64,000 bases of DNA from Cytophagales bacterium (GTDB taxonomy: Bacteria > Bacteroidota > Bacteroidia > Cytophagales > Cyclobacteriaceae), in contig JAFLBQ010000007.1 of the NCBI GenBank assembly GCA_017303805.1, forward strand, positions 309,171 through 373,170. The letters are read 5' to 3'. Of the stretch, positions 62,983 to 64,000 are shown in pieces (position 1 is the stretch's first letter; the number at the start of each line of letters is the position of its first letter). The notes under the pieces were generated by a model, which worked only from the letters and a program-made list of their open reading frames with translations, was not told where the DNA came from and did not search any database. A program made the position numbers and the translations under genes.

Positions 62983-63007
62983 CATGTGCCGCCATTGTCC
63001 GCACTAC

Positions 63008-63070
63008 GCAGCACGGATGCCATAGCTTTGGGTGCGGGTTGAAGTCGCGCGGCTTTGGCATTGGTGCTGC
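63008..63070. repeat. Hairpin family H, copy 5
   Basis: Stem GCAGCACGGATGCCATAGC / GCTTTGGCATTGGTGCTGC with a few mismatches; loop begins TTTGGGTGC. Confidence 0.72.
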
Positions 63071-63161
63071 GATTCGGAGACTTATTCTTTGATAGTCAAT
63101 TTTAAGTCCAAATTGTCTCCGTAAGTTTTGGGTTACAATCGTTGATGATGGTTTTGATTAT

Positions 63162-64000
63162 TTACTCTACCAGAATTTGCTCCTTGTAGATTTGGTCGTC
63201 AACATAAATATGAATATAATAAAGACCACGTTTGAGTCCTTTTAAATTGAGCTTAAGGTCATTACCAACCAATTGACCTTCACAAACTGACCTACCCTGC
63301 TCGTCAATAAGGACAGCCCTGCTAGGTGTCGGTGGAGTATCTTTTAAAACATCTCCAAACATCACGCTAGCATCTGAAAGGTCTAGAGTCGAGACAGTGG
63401 ACACTGTTAACTCTTGTGATGCAGGGTTGGGATATGCAGCAATTGAATAATAGCTAGGGCATCCCCATGTCTTTCTCATAAGATAGAATGCGGCATTTGC
63501 TCCAGTACCACATACATTTGAAGCATTTGCAGATATGGCAATCGAGGAAACATTAGAATACATAGTGAAGTCCAGATAATTTGGAGTAACGATAAAAGGT
63601 ACACCACTTTGAACTGTCCAATTGGCATTATTTGTTGTGCCCAAGGGCGTAACTTGAAGCCAGTGATTTCCTGGGCAGATATAAGTAGGGCCGTAGTAAG
63701 AACTTCCATCTACTCTTTGATTTGAGATTTGCGGGGTACCAACCCAGATTGTTCTTGTAACAGTATTTGTATTACAAGGGCCTTGAATTACAAAAGAAAT
63801 GGTTGCTGACCCAGCAAAATTTGAAGATGCCCGTATCGTTGCCGTGCCGCCTGAGCCACTAGTACTTGCTCCACCGGTCGTAGCAAAATAGCTTGTGGGT
63901 GATACTGACCAAGTTACAGACGAATTGCCGGGAATAGCACTTAAACTAAATGTGGTATTTATAGAACTTGACATACATAAAGTATTAGTACCTCCTGTTA
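63162..64000 (-). CDS. Secreted protein with type IX secretion C-terminal sorting domain (start outside window)
   Basis: The frame is open to the right edge, so the N-terminus is missing. Visible are Ser/Thr-rich beta domains of the PKD or Ig type (INTTFSLSAIPGNSSVTWSVSP, GSGGTATIRASSNFAGSATISF) and, in the last ~90 residues, the T9SS type A sorting domain: YPNPASQELTVSTV, AVLIDEQGRSVCEGQL, LKGLKRGLYYIHIYVDDQIYKEQILVE. The protein is carried over the outer membrane and attached or released. The gene is followed on the minus strand by hairpin H5 and element 9, the same order as cassette cargo, though large T9SS proteins are unusual cassette cargo. Confidence 0.88.
   Translation of the reverse strand, partial: TGGTNTLCMSSSINTTFSLSAIPGNSSVTWSVSPTSYFATTGGASTSGSGGTATIRASSNFAGSATISFVIQGPCNTNTVTRTIWVGTPQISNQRVDGSSYYGPTYICPGNHWLQVTPLGTTNNANWTVQSGVPFIVTPNYLDFTMYSNVSSIAISANASNVCGTGANAAFYLMRKTWGCPSYYSIAAYPNPASQELTVSTVSTLDLSDASVMFGDVLKDTPPTPSRAVLIDEQGRSVCEGQLVGNDLKLNLKGLKRGLYYIHIYVDDQIYKEQILVE

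Overview
The window looks like chromosomal DNA of a Bacteroidota bacterium, probably Cytophagales-like. Supporting signs are Bacteroidota promoters (TTG, about 19-20 nt, TAnnTTTG) before pfkA, rpsO and tRNA-Thr, a short primary sigma factor, a bacillithiol deacetylase, a 7TMR-DISM histidine kinase and a type IX secretion sorting domain at the right edge. No plasmid, phage or rRNA genes were seen.

Bases 1-11,636 are an alpha-glucan operon on the plus strand: the end of a GH13 protein, a GH13 lipoprotein, glgE, a treS-mak fusion, glgB and a GH57 protein. Together they describe the maltose-1-phosphate (GlgE) route: Mak makes maltose-1-phosphate, GlgE polymerises it, GlgB branches it. The TreS half has lost its predicted nucleophile Asp (Leu-Ala-Asn where Leu-Asp-Ala is expected), so maltose may come from the GH13 lipoprotein rather than from trehalose. 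A decayed higBA pair and an M23 peptidase follow, then glk, pfkA and pgi on the minus strand.

Bases 17,500-47,840 are mostly housekeeping: SRPBCC protein, tRNA-Met with two tandem ~221-bp repeats that copy its 3' end, an LptF/G permease, rpsO-pnp, rpoD, trxB, bshB1, pdxH, yqgE, a DUF349 protein, tRNA-Thr, tyrS with a coupled histidine kinase, prc, a TraB-like protein, an ABCG-like transporter, a histone-deacetylase-like protein, an MFS transporter overlapping ligD, and a Rieske oxygenase.

From about 47.9 kb the character changes. An IS3-type remnant marks the edge of an accessory region with nine long imperfect inverted repeats (125-163 bp core to core, AACG...GTT). Between consecutive repeats lie gene units, mostly transcribed on the minus strand so that each gene is followed by a repeat. 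Both ends of each unit are complementary to each other over up to about 19 bp, differing between units, and a whole unit plus repeat (532 bp) is duplicated exactly core to core with one mismatch. This is the architecture of an integron cassette array without a visible integrase. Cargo includes a toxin/antitoxin/SecB-like trio, a pair of Holliday-junction-resolvase-related nucleases, a MORN/YwqK protein, a small unknown family, and a 7.7-kb unit with a TPR-CHAT protein and an ECF sigma/anti-sigma pair. A second family of about 55-63-bp hairpins with compensating stem changes occurs five times in the same region.
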